This document shows, piece by piece, positions 49,016-61,832 of a DNA stretch of 64,000 nt. Both the position numbers and the translations under genes were made by a program. The notes beneath the pieces were generated by a model, which saw nothing but the letters and a program-made list of their open reading frames with translations, did not search any database and was not told the origin of the DNA. The stretch's first letter is position 1. Every line of letters starts with the position of its first letter. Origin of the DNA: an uncultured Lachnospiraceae bacterium (GTDB lineage Bacteria > Bacillota > Clostridia > Lachnospirales > Lachnospiraceae); the NCBI GenBank assembly GCA_947626435.1, contig CANQSB010000010.1, positions 24,406 to 88,405 on the forward strand, written 5' to 3'.

Positions 49016-51379
49016 TTAGTGCAAAACAAGATAGCCAAAATCATCATCTGTAAGCATTTTGCCATATTTTGCAAAGTTGAGTTTTATCGCCTCGATGATG
49101 TGCCTGTTGGCAAGTTTTTCACCCTGCGATGCCGCTATAAACGACGCGTTTGTGAGAATTTCCTTTATACTGCTGCCCGAAAGCTCGAAATGCTCCGCAT
49201 AGTATTCAAAGTCAATCTCCTCCTCAAACGGCACCTGTTTTGGCAGGATAGTGTGCCAAAGCTCAAGCCTGACCTCGGGCGTGGGAAATGAAAAGTTTAC
49301 CATAAACTTAATCCTGCGCTTAAACGCGTCGTCAATGTTATTTACATAGTTGGTGGCAAGTATCGCTATGCCCTCATAATCCTCAAGCTTCTGCAGAAGA
49401 TGCGCCGTCTCGGCGTTGGCGTTCCTGTCGTGCGCGTCTTTTACCTCAAGGCGCTTTGCAAAAAGCGAATCCGCCTCGTCAAAGAACAGCAGCGCGTTTA
49501 AATTTTTCGCCTTTTTAAACAGCTCCGAAATATTTTTTTCAGTCTCGCCGATATATTTGCTCACCATCTGCGACAAATCCACGCGGTACAGGTCAAGCCC
49601 GAGCTCGTTTGCCATTACCTGCACTGCCATAGTCTTTCCTGTGCCCGGCGCCCCGTAAAAAAGCGCGCATATGCCGCGCCCATATGCCGTCTTTCGGTAA
49701 AATCCCCACTCCTCGCCTACGATATTTCGGTATTTAAGCTGATTGCAGATAAGCTTCATCTGATGCACCTGCTCGGGGCTTGCCACCAAATCCTCCCAAG
49801 TATATATCGCGTTTATCAGCGTCGCAAAGCGCCCGAGCTGATTAGGCGACTGCTGCCTTACCGCAAGGCGTATATGCGTTGGCTTTATACTGTCCTCGCC
49901 CTCCTGCAGACGGATAAGCTCCGCCGCGCGCAGCACTTCCTTTATGCCCCTTACCGACAATATGTACTTGTTCGCGCACAATGCCAAATCCATACTCTTA
50001 TCAAGGCGATACGGCTTTGAAAAGCTCTCCCACAGTATGATGCGCTCCCCCGCCGAAAGCATAGGCTGCTCCATACAGAGCAGGTGCAGCGGATAACGCA
50101 GAAGATACCTGCTTTTTTCAGGCGAAATCCATATGAAAAACGGCAGCTTGCGCGACAGCAGCTCTATGAAATACGACAGCGGCTTAGGAAAGCTCACCCT
50201 CTGGCGGTATTGCCCCTCCTCAGCCTCCTCTTCCTCCCTGTCCTTGTCATCCAAAAAGCACAAAACAGCTTTTAGCAGAATGCTTTCCTGAATAAGGTGC
50301 GCAATGCATATCTCTACCTCCTCAAATGTAGCGGCTTCAACTCTGTCAATGTTTACATAAATCACGCCATACCCTTCGGCGGCAGCGGCGCGTTGTATAA
50401 AAAATTTTTTCCCATTACCACTTGGTCCGTAAATATGCAGGACATTTCCTGTCTCATTGTGTTCGGCGTTTTCACTATTTTTGTTTTTTCCGCCATTTTT
50501 ATTCAGAAAACAGCTCACAGCCGCCTTTACCTTTTGTGCCTCCTCCTGCCTTACTATCACCTCGTCAAACGGATTTTCACACCCGATGTATGACGCAAAA
50601 CGCTCTACATCCCTGTCCAAGTCGTCATAGCCGCGCAAAAAGGCGCATGTCCTGCGATTGCAGGCAAAGCCGAAATTTTCGGGCTGCCCTGTGTTTTCTT
50701 TTTTTATGTCAAAAAAGCTTTCAAGCAGAGGATTGCCCCATTCGAGCATATATCCTATCTCAGCCCCGTCTGTCTCCGCGTAAAGCGTATAAAACAGCAT
50801 GGCAAGCTTTAAGGTCGGCTGCGTCTTTGCCGTATTTCCCTGTATGTCCGCAAACAACGCGCTGTATTTTTCATCATATGTGGCGGCATAGCCAAGGTAG
50901 AGCAGAAATGTCTCAAACGGCGTGAGCGCCATGCGCTTGATGAGAAGGCGCAGCTTAAACTGCATACTCGAAAGCGGCGTAAAAAGCAGACGCTCCTTTA
51001 TATGGGCATCTGCGCAGGTAAGCTGTTCTTTTATATAAGCCCGCGTATCGTCGTCAGGCGCCTGCTGCCTGCCAAGCAGCGCGTCGTACGCCTGCTGCGT
51101 CGTGTGGTAAAGCTCCCTTATGCGCGTGCGGTTGGCAGCTTGCGCAGCCGAAGTCCCGTCGTTTTTTTCGATGCTTTTTTCGTCATTGCCCCCATCAGCT
51201 GTATACAGCATAGAAAGTCCCGCAAAGCACATATCGACAAACGAGTATATTTCTCCAAGATACTCATCCTCTGACGAATAGCTTTTCCCTCTTTTTTCTA
51301 TATTAAAATATCTGTCATACAGTCCGCATATTTTACCGCTTGTTTTACCGCCTGTTTTCCTACTTGTTTTTCCGCTCAT
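49016..51379 (-). CDS. AAA+ ATPase of the CIS locus (start at MSGKTSRK, 51379)
   Basis: C-terminal AAA: ALFYGAPGTGKTMAVQVMANELGLDLYRVDLSQMVSKYIGETEKNISELF...LLFFDEADSLFAKR; N-terminal P-loop-like IYGPSGNGKKFFIQ. Confidence 0.92.
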   Translation of the reverse strand: MSGKTSRKTGGKTSGKICGLYDRYFNIEKRGKSYSSEDEYLGEIYSFVDMCFAGLSMLYTADGGNDEKSIEKNDGTSAAQAANRTRIRELYHTTQQAYDALLGRQQAPDDDTRAYIKEQLTCADAHIKERLLFTPLSSMQFKLRLLIKRMALTPFETFLLYLGYAATYDEKYSALFADIQGNTAKTQPTLKLAMLFYTLYAETDGAEIGYMLEWGNPLLESFFDIKKENTGQPENFGFACNRRTCAFLRGYDDLDRDVERFASYIGCENPFDEVIVRQEEAQKVKAAVSCFLNKNGGKNKNSENAEHNETGNVLHIYGPSGNGKKFFIQRAAAAEGYGVIYVNIDRVEAATFEEVEICIAHLIQESILLKAVLCFLDDKDREEEEAEEGQYRQRVSFPKPLSYFIELLSRKLPFFIWISPEKSRYLLRYPLHLLCMEQPMLSAGERIILWESFSKPYRLDKSMDLALCANKYILSVRGIKEVLRAAELIRLQEGEDSIKPTHIRLAVRQQSPNQLGRFATLINAIYTWEDLVASPEQVHQMKLICNQLKYRNIVGEEWGFYRKTAYGRGICALFYGAPGTGKTMAVQVMANELGLDLYRVDLSQMVSKYIGETEKNISELFKKAKNLNALLFFDEADSLFAKRLEVKDAHDRNANAETAHLLQKLEDYEGIAILATNYVNNIDDAFKRRIKFMVNFSFPTPEVRLELWHTILPKQVPFEEEIDFEYYAEHFELSGSSIKEILTNASFIAASQGEKLANRHIIEAIKLNFAKYGKMLTDDDFGYLVLH

Positions 51380-51409
51380 TTTTACCCTCGTTTCACATAA
51401 TCTGTATTG

Positions 51410-51438
51410 AAAGACCTCCCAAAATCGGGAGGTCTTTT
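51410..51438 (-). terminator. Rho-independent terminator after the EAL gene
   Basis: AAAGACCTCCC-AAAATC-GGGAGGTCTTTT hairpin just before the AAA+ gene start. Confidence 0.75.
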
Positions 51439-51449
51439 CATTTCCATCA

Positions 51450-53378
51450 TTACGCTTTATTTGCGTCGGCGATAAACGCCACAAAGTCATTTTTAGGAAT
51501 GGGCTTCGAGAAGAAATAGCCCTGAATGAAGTCGCACTTCAAATCAGAAAACGCGTCGAGCATTTCCTGCGTTTCCACTCCTTCGACGACAATCTCCATT
51601 TTCATAGCTTTCAGCATCTTCACAGTATTTTCAAGGAAAATCCACATCTTGGGGTTGTTGTTCTCATCGACGAAAGACTTGTCAAGCTTGATTATCTTCA
51701 GCGGCAGCTGAATAACGCGCTTCATATTTGAATAGCCGGTGCCGTAATCGTCAAGCGAAAAGCTAAGTCCCGCCTTCGTAAGCTTGTCCAGATTTTCAGT
51801 CATGACATCCTGCGCATACGCGGCGGCAGTCTCCGTAATCTCAAGATTAATCTTGTCAGGCGACACCCCGTATTCCTTCATGGTGGAAAGAATGACATCC
51901 GGCAGGTCGCTGTTCATAATCTGCGCCACCGAAAGGTTCACCTCGATATAATCGAGCCCCAGCTTCTTGAAATCGTCGCTTGCTATAAACTGGCACACCT
52001 TTTCAAAGACAATCGCGCCAATCTTGTGGATAGCGCCGCTTTTTTCGGCGGCTGTAATCATCGGTTCGGGCGATATATAGCCATGTTCGGAATCAAACAG
52101 CCTGATAAGCGCCTCCGCCGAAATAAATCTGCCCTGCGTGATTGAGTAAATCGGCTGGTAATATACCTGAAAGCTGTCATTTTCGAGCGCGCGCTCTATA
52201 ATCGCGTCCATATTCGTCTGTATGTCAAGCTGGTTTTTGCTGTAAATGTCGCTTGCCCTCATAACGCTGCCCGTATAATAATTCTTTTTGTGGAAGTCCG
52301 CTCCAAACGACATGAGCATCTTGAAGTCAACCATATCCTCGGGACAGCGCGCAATCACTTCATACGGCGCAAGCGTAATGTCAAATCCGTTGAAATTCAT
52401 GGGCTTCTTTAACTGCCTGTTTAACGATTCCGCCACATCCTCCACGCGCTCTATTCCCTTGCCCGCAAACACAAGCCGGAATCTGCCGTTGTCAAGGTAA
52501 TACAGCGCGGCGTGGCCATGAAGTCTTTTGTTTGTATCATGAATCTTCCCCGCCACCTTCTTTAAAAGGTCCATGGCGGCGTCAAAGCCTATCATTGCCT
52601 TTACCGAATCATAATTGCCGATATTGAGCATAATGACGACCACATGCTTGTCATTGTAATAAGTGCGCTTCATATCACGCGCATACGCACTGTGCTTCAT
52701 AAGCCGCGTGACCGAATCGACATAATCCTCAGGGCGCTGCATGAAAATGCTGAGAATAAGCAGGCTCACCGAACTGCAGAACATTTCTATCAGGACATTC
52801 GGGACAAGCAGCTGCGTGAGCATCCCGCCAAGCGCAAACAGCATGACGGCAGCCATAGCCGCGATATCTCCAAAACTGAACAGACTGCGGTACTGCACTA
52901 CGCAAATCACATCAAAAACGACATAAATCATAACATTGATATACAGCAAAGAAAACCAGGGACCGCGCGTATAGCCATTTTCCACAGAAAACACGAGTCC
53001 TGTGGCATGATTCATTATAAACACCGCCAGCATCACCAAAGATGGCGCAATCATAATAATCTGGAAGAAAATATTCTTTTTAAGCTTGTGCCAGATGTCT
53101 ATAAGACTTATAAAGAACACAAGATAAGCAGGCGCCGTCAGAAAACGCGTGACAAAATAGCCCAAATGCGCAATATAAAGCATATGGGCATCGGCAGCGG
53201 GATTGCGTTCGAGCAGGACTGACATTACATCAAATACTGTGGATGCCGCTACCACAAGTATAAGCACGAGAAAAATCCTGCCTGACAGGTCATTTGTCAT
53301 CTTGCGCAGGATGCACGATATAAACAACACTCCAAGCAATATAAGCGCCGCGATATCCAGTCCTAAATTCTTTTCCAT
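51450..53378 (-). CDS. Multi-TM protein with degenerate GGDEF and intact-looking EAL domain
   Basis: GGDEF site replaced (YYLDNGRFRLVFAG); EAL: FISAEALIRLFD...EITETAAA...DDYGTGYSN...KLDKSFVD...VEGVET...IQGYFFSKP. Confidence 0.92.
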   Translation of the reverse strand: MEKNLGLDIAALILLGVLFISCILRKMTNDLSGRIFLVLILVVAASTVFDVMSVLLERNPAADAHMLYIAHLGYFVTRFLTAPAYLVFFISLIDIWHKLKKNIFFQIIMIAPSLVMLAVFIMNHATGLVFSVENGYTRGPWFSLLYINVMIYVVFDVICVVQYRSLFSFGDIAAMAAVMLFALGGMLTQLLVPNVLIEMFCSSVSLLILSIFMQRPEDYVDSVTRLMKHSAYARDMKRTYYNDKHVVVIMLNIGNYDSVKAMIGFDAAMDLLKKVAGKIHDTNKRLHGHAALYYLDNGRFRLVFAGKGIERVEDVAESLNRQLKKPMNFNGFDITLAPYEVIARCPEDMVDFKMLMSFGADFHKKNYYTGSVMRASDIYSKNQLDIQTNMDAIIERALENDSFQVYYQPIYSITQGRFISAEALIRLFDSEHGYISPEPMITAAEKSGAIHKIGAIVFEKVCQFIASDDFKKLGLDYIEVNLSVAQIMNSDLPDVILSTMKEYGVSPDKINLEITETAAAYAQDVMTENLDKLTKAGLSFSLDDYGTGYSNMKRVIQLPLKIIKLDKSFVDENNNPKMWIFLENTVKMLKAMKMEIVVEGVETQEMLDAFSDLKCDFIQGYFFSKPIPKNDFVAFIADANKA

Positions 53379-53717
53379 TGCAATTCCCCATTTCTCCGCC
53401 TTTAATACCGGCAGCGTATGCCTTCATCAAACCGCCGCCTAAAATACAGATACACAAAAAACTGCCGATCCGCCAACAATGAAGTATATATTGGCAAGCC
53501 ATAAACATCCTAATTTTATATTACCAACTTGCGCCATTAATGTCAATTGGATTGTGCATTTTTCAGCATTTTTGACATTTTTCCAAATTTCTGTCCCTAT
53601 TATTAATTTTACTTTCCTAAATGCCGATATAAACTTAAAGATGGATTATAAATGTGGCAAAAGGATAGTGTAAAGGCAGCGTTTTTCAGGTTAAGAAATC
53701 GGCATGGAGGGGATTTT

Positions 53718-54848
53718 ATGGATGGAATGGGAAATATCGGCGGCTCAGGCGTGCATGGAAGCAACGCAGAAGCAAGCACAAGCAAGGCAGCAAGCCCGGA
53801 CACAGGCACAGGCAAAAAGCAAATGGCAATCGCCAAATTAAACGAGACTACCGTCACCAAAATGAAAGACGGCAGCAAAAAGGTACATACAACCATGCGC
53901 AACTCAAACGGCGAAACTATAGCGTCTTTCAGCTACACGCTAAAGGCTCCCGTAAGCTATTCAAAGCTCAAAAAGCTGAAAAAATTACAGTACAATTTCA
54001 AGCAGATTTCAGCCATGCTTATGCGTACCAAGACCTCAAACGCCGCAAGCCAGGTAGTGTCAAAGGCAAGGCGCAAGGTCGCAGCGCTGCAGCGGCAGAA
54101 AAGCAGCGGCGAGTACGACGACGAAGCGCTCGACAACGCGATAACGCACGCAAAGCGCATAGAGCGCGCTGCCAAAAAGCGAATGAGACATCTAAGGCAG
54201 GAGGAAGCGGCAGAAAACAACGGCACAGTATGCGTATCGGAGCTTGACGAGGCGCTCCAGAATGAAAGTGAAATGGAAAACGGCGAATTTGAAATGGTTC
54301 CCGGTGACGAAAGCGGCTCAGCAACCGGCTCCGAGGCAGGCACGCAGGCAAGCTCCGAGGAGGAAATGCTTGAAGACAGCGAGGAGGAGCTGCGTCAGCT
54401 TATGCAGGACTTAACGGAAGCCATGCGGGAGCTTGAGGACGAAATGCCGGAGGAATTTTCGCTGAACGACCTGCTCGAAGTCCCCGACCAAAATATGAGC
54501 CCCGAGGAAATAGAACAGCTAAAGAAAAAACACCGCTCGGAGGAAATGCGTGAAGTCATGGAAGCTGACATGAAATATCTGAAAGCCATGTTTGAAAAGC
54601 TTTCCCGCGAGCAACAGGCAGCCTCCGCGGCAATCAGCATCGCGGCAAACAACAGCTCACAGGCGCCATCAATGGCTGTAACATCAGGTACAGGCGGCTC
54701 AGGCGGTACAGGCAGCTCAGGAGCCGCGCCATCGCAAGCCTCATCCGCAGGCGCGACCCTTGAAATCGCGGGAATGGATATGACCGCGCCGACAGCGGAT
54801 ATGCCTGTCGTCACAGTCGAGGGCGGCCAGATTGATGTGCTGCTGTAG
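53718..54848 (+). CDS. Coiled-coil Glu/Ser/Ala-rich hypothetical protein
   Basis: Start MDGMGNIGG with RBS ggaggg; charged helical regions, low-complexity Gly/Ser C-terminus. Confidence 0.65.
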   Translation: MDGMGNIGGSGVHGSNAEASTSKAASPDTGTGKKQMAIAKLNETTVTKMKDGSKKVHTTMRNSNGETIASFSYTLKAPVSYSKLKKLKKLQYNFKQISAMLMRTKTSNAASQVVSKARRKVAALQRQKSSGEYDDEALDNAITHAKRIERAAKKRMRHLRQEEAAENNGTVCVSELDEALQNESEMENGEFEMVPGDESGSATGSEAGTQASSEEEMLEDSEEELRQLMQDLTEAMRELEDEMPEEFSLNDLLEVPDQNMSPEEIEQLKKKHRSEEMREVMEADMKYLKAMFEKLSREQQAASAAISIAANNSSQAPSMAVTSGTGGSGGTGSSGAAPSQASSAGATLEIAGMDMTAPTADMPVVTVEGGQIDVLL

Positions 54849-54905
54849 CCGCCAAATACCGTTTACCACTATTCTCCAATTGACGCTTACCGCGCTTGTC
54901 ATAAT

Positions 54906-54938
54906 CGGGGGCTTTTTCTCTATCATAAAAAGCCCCCG
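54906..54938. terminator. Bidirectional terminator
   Basis: CGGGGGCTTTTT-CTCTATCAT-AAAAAGCCCCCG between convergent genes. Confidence 0.8.
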
Positions 54939-54949
54939 TCAAAGTGGTT

Positions 54950-56464
54950 TTACTTCCACTTTTCATACCATCTATAGCCGTTCCCGCCTTTTTCTTTAAC
55001 TATGCACAGCGCATTGTCCGCGTCTGCCTGAAGCTCCTTTAGGTCATCCGCATCCGTAGGGAATACCGCCGCACCACAGCTAAATGTAAGCGTAAAATCA
55101 GCGCACTCCGTTTCGTCATTGCATGGTCTTAGCGCTGCGACTTTCTTTTGAAGAAGCTCAAGCTGTCTGATGATTTTTTCCTTGTCCCCGTTGCACACAA
55201 GTACTGCAAATTCGTCTCCGCCATACCTTGACACATATCCGTCATTGCCAAAAATCTCCCGCAGAGCCGCAGAAAAACCTGTAAGTATCCTGTCGCCTGC
55301 TTCGTGCCCGAACCTGTCATTGACATGCCTGAAAAAGTCAATGTCCATAGACAGCAACACAGCTTCATTTTTGAGCGCATTTCCCAAATATCCCATATAC
55401 TGTTCAGCAGTATAGTCAAAGGCATGCCTGTTAAGCGCCGATGTCAAAGGGTCTTGGACAGAAAGATTTTCAAGCGCGTTCTTTTCCCTTGCCTCGCATT
55501 GGTGGGACACTATAAACATGATAATTGTCGCCACAAGCAGCATGCACATGAACATAATCACACTGGTCCTAAACTGCTGTATCGCCAACGAGAGCGACTT
55601 GCTCGGAATCCTTACCACCACATACCAGCCGTACATGGAATTAATCTTTGAATATACCTGTGTGTATGTCTCTCTGCCAATCTTGTATGTGATGGCTGCC
55701 GTTTCCTCGCCTGAATTCATCTTGTCCTTCCATGCGGCATAATCATCCTGATACTTGTCATTTATAGGCTTCCTAAGCGAAACCAGCGCATTATCCCATA
55801 CGCCTATCGAATATACATTGGGACCCGCGCATTGTATTATATTGTCAGAGGCTGCCTCCATAAGCCATATCTCGGCATCATCCGTCAGATATTCAGTAGA
55901 TGCCATATTTTCTATTTCTTTTAGGGGGTATGTCAAAAAAAGGCTCCCGTTTTTGCCACCTCCGTAAGTGAATTTTACAAACATCGTAAACACAGGCTGC
56001 CCTATCTGCGCCGAACGATATGGCGCCGAAATTGACACAGGATTGGCAAGCTCTGCCGTATCGGTAAGCTGCCACTTTTCAAACTCGTCCAGCTCCGTCT
56101 CGGATGCGTATATGACGCCTTCCTCATCAATAAAGCCTATGCTCACATACCTGCTCCCCGAGCTGCCCTGAAGCATGGTATCGTATAACTCTTGAATATC
56201 GTAATAATTCTGAGCTGACATCACCTGCGCCATATCCTCGGCAGAGCTTGTCATGTAGCTTATTGAATTGTTTACCTTCTCCGTCACAAGGCTGCATATA
56301 TCGCCTGTGAGCTCTTTGTTGTTACTTCTTATCAAATCGCTAAAGCTAAAAAGCAGCACGCCCACTCCTATGCCGCATATCACAAGATATATTACCAGCA
56401 TCCTGATGAATGAAAAGCTTTCACCCATTTCATTTGGTAAAATCACATTTTTATTCGTATTCAT
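54950..56464 (-). CDS. Membrane sensor diguanylate cyclase (GGDEF)
   Basis: Two TM segments around a Cache-like region; MDIDFFRHVNDRFGHEAGDRIL...YVSRYGGDEFAVL. Confidence 0.93.
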   Translation of the reverse strand: MNTNKNVILPNEMGESFSFIRMLVIYLVICGIGVGVLLFSFSDLIRSNNKELTGDICSLVTEKVNNSISYMTSSAEDMAQVMSAQNYYDIQELYDTMLQGSSGSRYVSIGFIDEEGVIYASETELDEFEKWQLTDTAELANPVSISAPYRSAQIGQPVFTMFVKFTYGGGKNGSLFLTYPLKEIENMASTEYLTDDAEIWLMEAASDNIIQCAGPNVYSIGVWDNALVSLRKPINDKYQDDYAAWKDKMNSGEETAAITYKIGRETYTQVYSKINSMYGWYVVVRIPSKSLSLAIQQFRTSVIMFMCMLLVATIIMFIVSHQCEAREKNALENLSVQDPLTSALNRHAFDYTAEQYMGYLGNALKNEAVLLSMDIDFFRHVNDRFGHEAGDRILTGFSAALREIFGNDGYVSRYGGDEFAVLVCNGDKEKIIRQLELLQKKVAALRPCNDETECADFTLTFSCGAAVFPTDADDLKELQADADNALCIVKEKGGNGYRWYEKWK

Positions 56465-56472
56465 AAATTACC

Positions 56473-57507
56473 TCAATTGTGCATCAGCGCTTCCTGAACC
56501 TCCGCCTGATTTATCGTATCACTGTTGACTACTATTACACCCATATCCGCAAACTTCACAGGTATGGTCTCCCCATCTATAAGCTTCAGCGCGGTCTCAA
56601 TGCCTGTGTAGCTCATATAGTACTGCTTTTGCAGGATAGTGGCCGCCTTGTACTCACTGTCGGCTATGAGCGCGGCGATTTCGTCGGAATAGTCAAATCC
56701 AACAACGACTATGTCCTTGCGCTCATGCTCCCTGACTACTTGTGCAAAGCCCTTTGTCGAGCTGTTGTTTGTGCCAAACACTCCGCGCAGATTGGGGTAA
56801 TCCAGCATTTCCTCCGCGCACTCGACAGCCTTCTCCAAAATGCCGTCATTGCATTTGATGTCAGGGATAATCTCCCAAGACTTGGGCGCGTTGCTGCTCC
56901 AGTATTTAAAAAATCCCGCGAGCCTCTCGCTGATTGTCTGCGATTCCGCCGCCCCGAGCTGCAGTCCGACCTGTATGCTGTCGCTGTCGGCTACGCCGCT
57001 TTTCCTAAGCTGGGCTATCATCTCCTCCGCCGCCTGCTCCCCTGCCATAAGATTATCCGTCATATAGCATATGTCATAGCTGTCAGTGTTTGCCATGGTG
57101 TCAAGCAGCACTATGGGGATGCCTTTATTATATGTTTCGTCTATCTTTTCAGAAAGCGCCACCGAGTCATCCGGCGCGAGCAGAATGGCATCCGCGCCCG
57201 CCTCAACGGCAGCGTCAATCAGGCGCTCCTGCCCTTCCCAGTCGGTCTCGACATATGTACCGCTGACATAGATATTACAGCCGAAAGCATTCCCTCCGTC
57301 TTTAGCCCCGTCAATCATCACCTTCCAATAGCTGCTGTCAAGGTTCTTGACTATGAGGTATATGTCCTCCCGTCCATTCGCTATCTCGTTTAGCGGTTCA
57401 AAACCCGGCGGCTGCTTGGAAGCCTGCTCATCTATCCCGCCTCCCAGACAGCCTGACAGCGATAAGCACAGGATAATACTCATCATCATGGCAACTATGC
57501 GTTTCAT
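56473..57507 (-). CDS. Substrate-binding lipoprotein (sugar PBP1 family)
   Basis: Lipobox LSLSGCLGGG; ...DGAKDGGNAFGCNIYVSGTYVETDWEGQERLIDAAVEAGADAILLAPDD. Confidence 0.88.
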   Translation of the reverse strand: MKRIVAMMMSIILCLSLSGCLGGGIDEQASKQPPGFEPLNEIANGREDIYLIVKNLDSSYWKVMIDGAKDGGNAFGCNIYVSGTYVETDWEGQERLIDAAVEAGADAILLAPDDSVALSEKIDETYNKGIPIVLLDTMANTDSYDICYMTDNLMAGEQAAEEMIAQLRKSGVADSDSIQVGLQLGAAESQTISERLAGFFKYWSSNAPKSWEIIPDIKCNDGILEKAVECAEEMLDYPNLRGVFGTNNSSTKGFAQVVREHERKDIVVVGFDYSDEIAALIADSEYKAATILQKQYYMSYTGIETALKLIDGETIPVKFADMGVIVVNSDTINQAEVQEALMHN

Positions 57508-57576
57508 TTTTGTTTATCCCCCTTCGTGTGACATATGTGTCAGATATTTACGAAACTCTGCTTGATAACGCAGAAT

Positions 57577-59782
<2,206 letters not shown>

Positions 59783-59796
<14 letters not shown>

Positions 59797-61708
59797 TTAC
59801 CGCTGTGATCCTTCCTTCAATCTGCGACGCTATTTCTTCATCGTTGTGACTGATGATATATTCCTCAAGTATGCTGTGAAAAGTATATTCCGTTTCGCGG
59901 ACAAGCTTCACATTTTCAGCTTTCGGAATGTCGCTGCTGTAAACATTGAGCATAGTGTAGCCGTCGCCGTTGTTGTCAAAATACCCGCCGCTGCCCGCCA
60001 TATAGTCTGTTACAGCTATGGTATACGCGGCATTTGCGTCAAGCGGAGAGCCGTCGGGCAGCGTCACATCGACAAGCTGCGCCGATAATCCGGCTGTCGG
60101 CGGAGTAAAGGAATATTTCAGTCCTGAAACATTTAAAAATCTTCCTCCGGGTATCTTGGCATCGAGCGTCATAGCCGATAAGCTGTTGGAAAGCATGCTC
60201 TTTATAACATCCGCATTCACTTCAAGAACTATTATATTGTCGTCATAGGGGCAGACATAGTCAAGGTCATAGCTGTAAACATCCCCCTCATACAGGCTTC
60301 CCCTTATGGAGCCTCCGTTTACCACTGCAATATCCGCATCGGTCATCTCCCTGACCGCGTCGGAAATCAGGTTGCCAATCTCCGTTTCCTCCAAGCGCAC
60401 ATTGTAGTTTTCGACAAGCATATCGTGGTCGATTGTCCCAATCAGCGTGGTGTTTTGACTGCCGCCGTCCTGCATATATTCATCTATCTTGGCAAACGCC
60501 GACTCGATATCCGTCTGCCCGCAGAGCACCGCATTGCAGCGGTTTCCGAAATAGCGCATAAAATCATTGGACATAGAGATATTGTAGTTATAGCCGTTTT
60601 CGATACAGTCCTTTATTCCATTGGGAACAATGTCCGAAACAGGGGTGTAATTTGCAAGATACGAGTACGCCGCCCCATTATCCAGCATAAAAGCGTCCTG
60701 TCCCTCGGGAGTGGACAGCAGACCAAGTATTTTTCGGCAGGCGTCCAATCGGGGCTCATTGCCGTCTTCGGTAAGTTCTTTGTTGATACCAAGAAAAGCT
60801 GTAGGAGTGGAAACAGTCCATGCAGGATTACCCTCGCTGCTGAGCATCGCAAGCATGTCAAATTCATAACTGCTGTTCTTCCTTATATTATCCAGCATCG
60901 TGACATTGTCAAACGCTATCAGCATTTCTCCATCGCTCATTTTTTCAAGGATTGGAACGGTATTGGAAACGGATGTGAAAGGTCGCGAAGCCATGTATTC
61001 TTTTTCTATCATTTCCAGTGGCAAATCAAGGCACATCTCAAGCGAGCCCTCGAAAGAAGCTTTTCCGTTTTTCATGTCGTCCAGCCATCTGATGCCTTCA
61101 GAAACTCCGAAAAAATCCGGTATTTTTGTTGCGATGGCGAAGGCTGCCGTCGTGGTGGGCGTACCGTTTACGGCAAAGGCGAAACCGTTTTCGTCAGTGC
61201 CGATATTGGCTTCTTTTGCTTCTTCGAGCATTTCAAGCAGCTCGTCCTGTGTCGTGGGAATGGGCAGACCGTTTTCACGCGCAAGCGTGACATTATAGAT
61301 ATAGCCATAATATTGAGCCGGCAGCGGAATGAAAAGATTTTTTCCGTCTTTGGCTGTCTTGCGCATAATGCCGGACTGGTATGCCGAGATGTATTCGTCT
61401 GCGCTCAGATCCGCAAGATAGTTCAATACATCACCCGTTGCAAGCGTAGAGGTGACAATATCGCTGCCATGCCCGTTGCGCAGACGGCGCTCAATCTCGC
61501 CGTCGATTGTCGCCGGCGCGTTTTTTTCGATTTGAAGGTCGATATTGGTGTATGTGGTTTCCACAAGCTTTTCTGTGTTTGGCAGGTCGCTGGTGTACAG
61601 CATTGTAATGATTATCTTATCTGTGTCCGGTGTCTCGTCGTTTGTGGAAGAACAGCCTGTGAGGCAGAGTGCGGCTATTAATAAACAAAGTATTTTTTTT
61701 ATGTTCAT
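59783..61708 (-). CDS. Lipoprotein fusing an extracellular solute-binding domain to a 5'-nucleotidase C-terminal domain
   Basis: Lipobox CLTGCSS; SBP part ...LPAQYYGYIYNVTLARENGLPIPTTQDELLEML...; C-terminal IGNLISDAVREMTDADIAVVNGGSIRGSLYEGD...GGRFLNVSGLKYSF...YTIAVTDYMAGSGGYF. Confidence 0.88.
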
Positions 61709-61832
61709 CTTATCTCCATTTTTCCATTTTCTTAGGTATAATGTAAGTGTAATCTCTATAGACCCTATTTAGTAATTTCATCTATCATTATGTATCTATA
61801 TGGGTTCTATTCCACGCTTGCTTTACATCAGA

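Noticed and set aside
19290-51379. Interpretation as a prophage or R-type tailocin
   Set aside because: No capsid, terminase, holin or endolysin genes recognised; presence of AAA+ ATPase, Pvc16-like, DUF4280-like and paired J proteins fits CIS better.
60425-61681. 418-aa plus-strand ORF
   Set aside because: Antisense to the well-supported solute-binding/5'-nucleotidase fusion; basic, low-quality composition typical of shadow ORFs.
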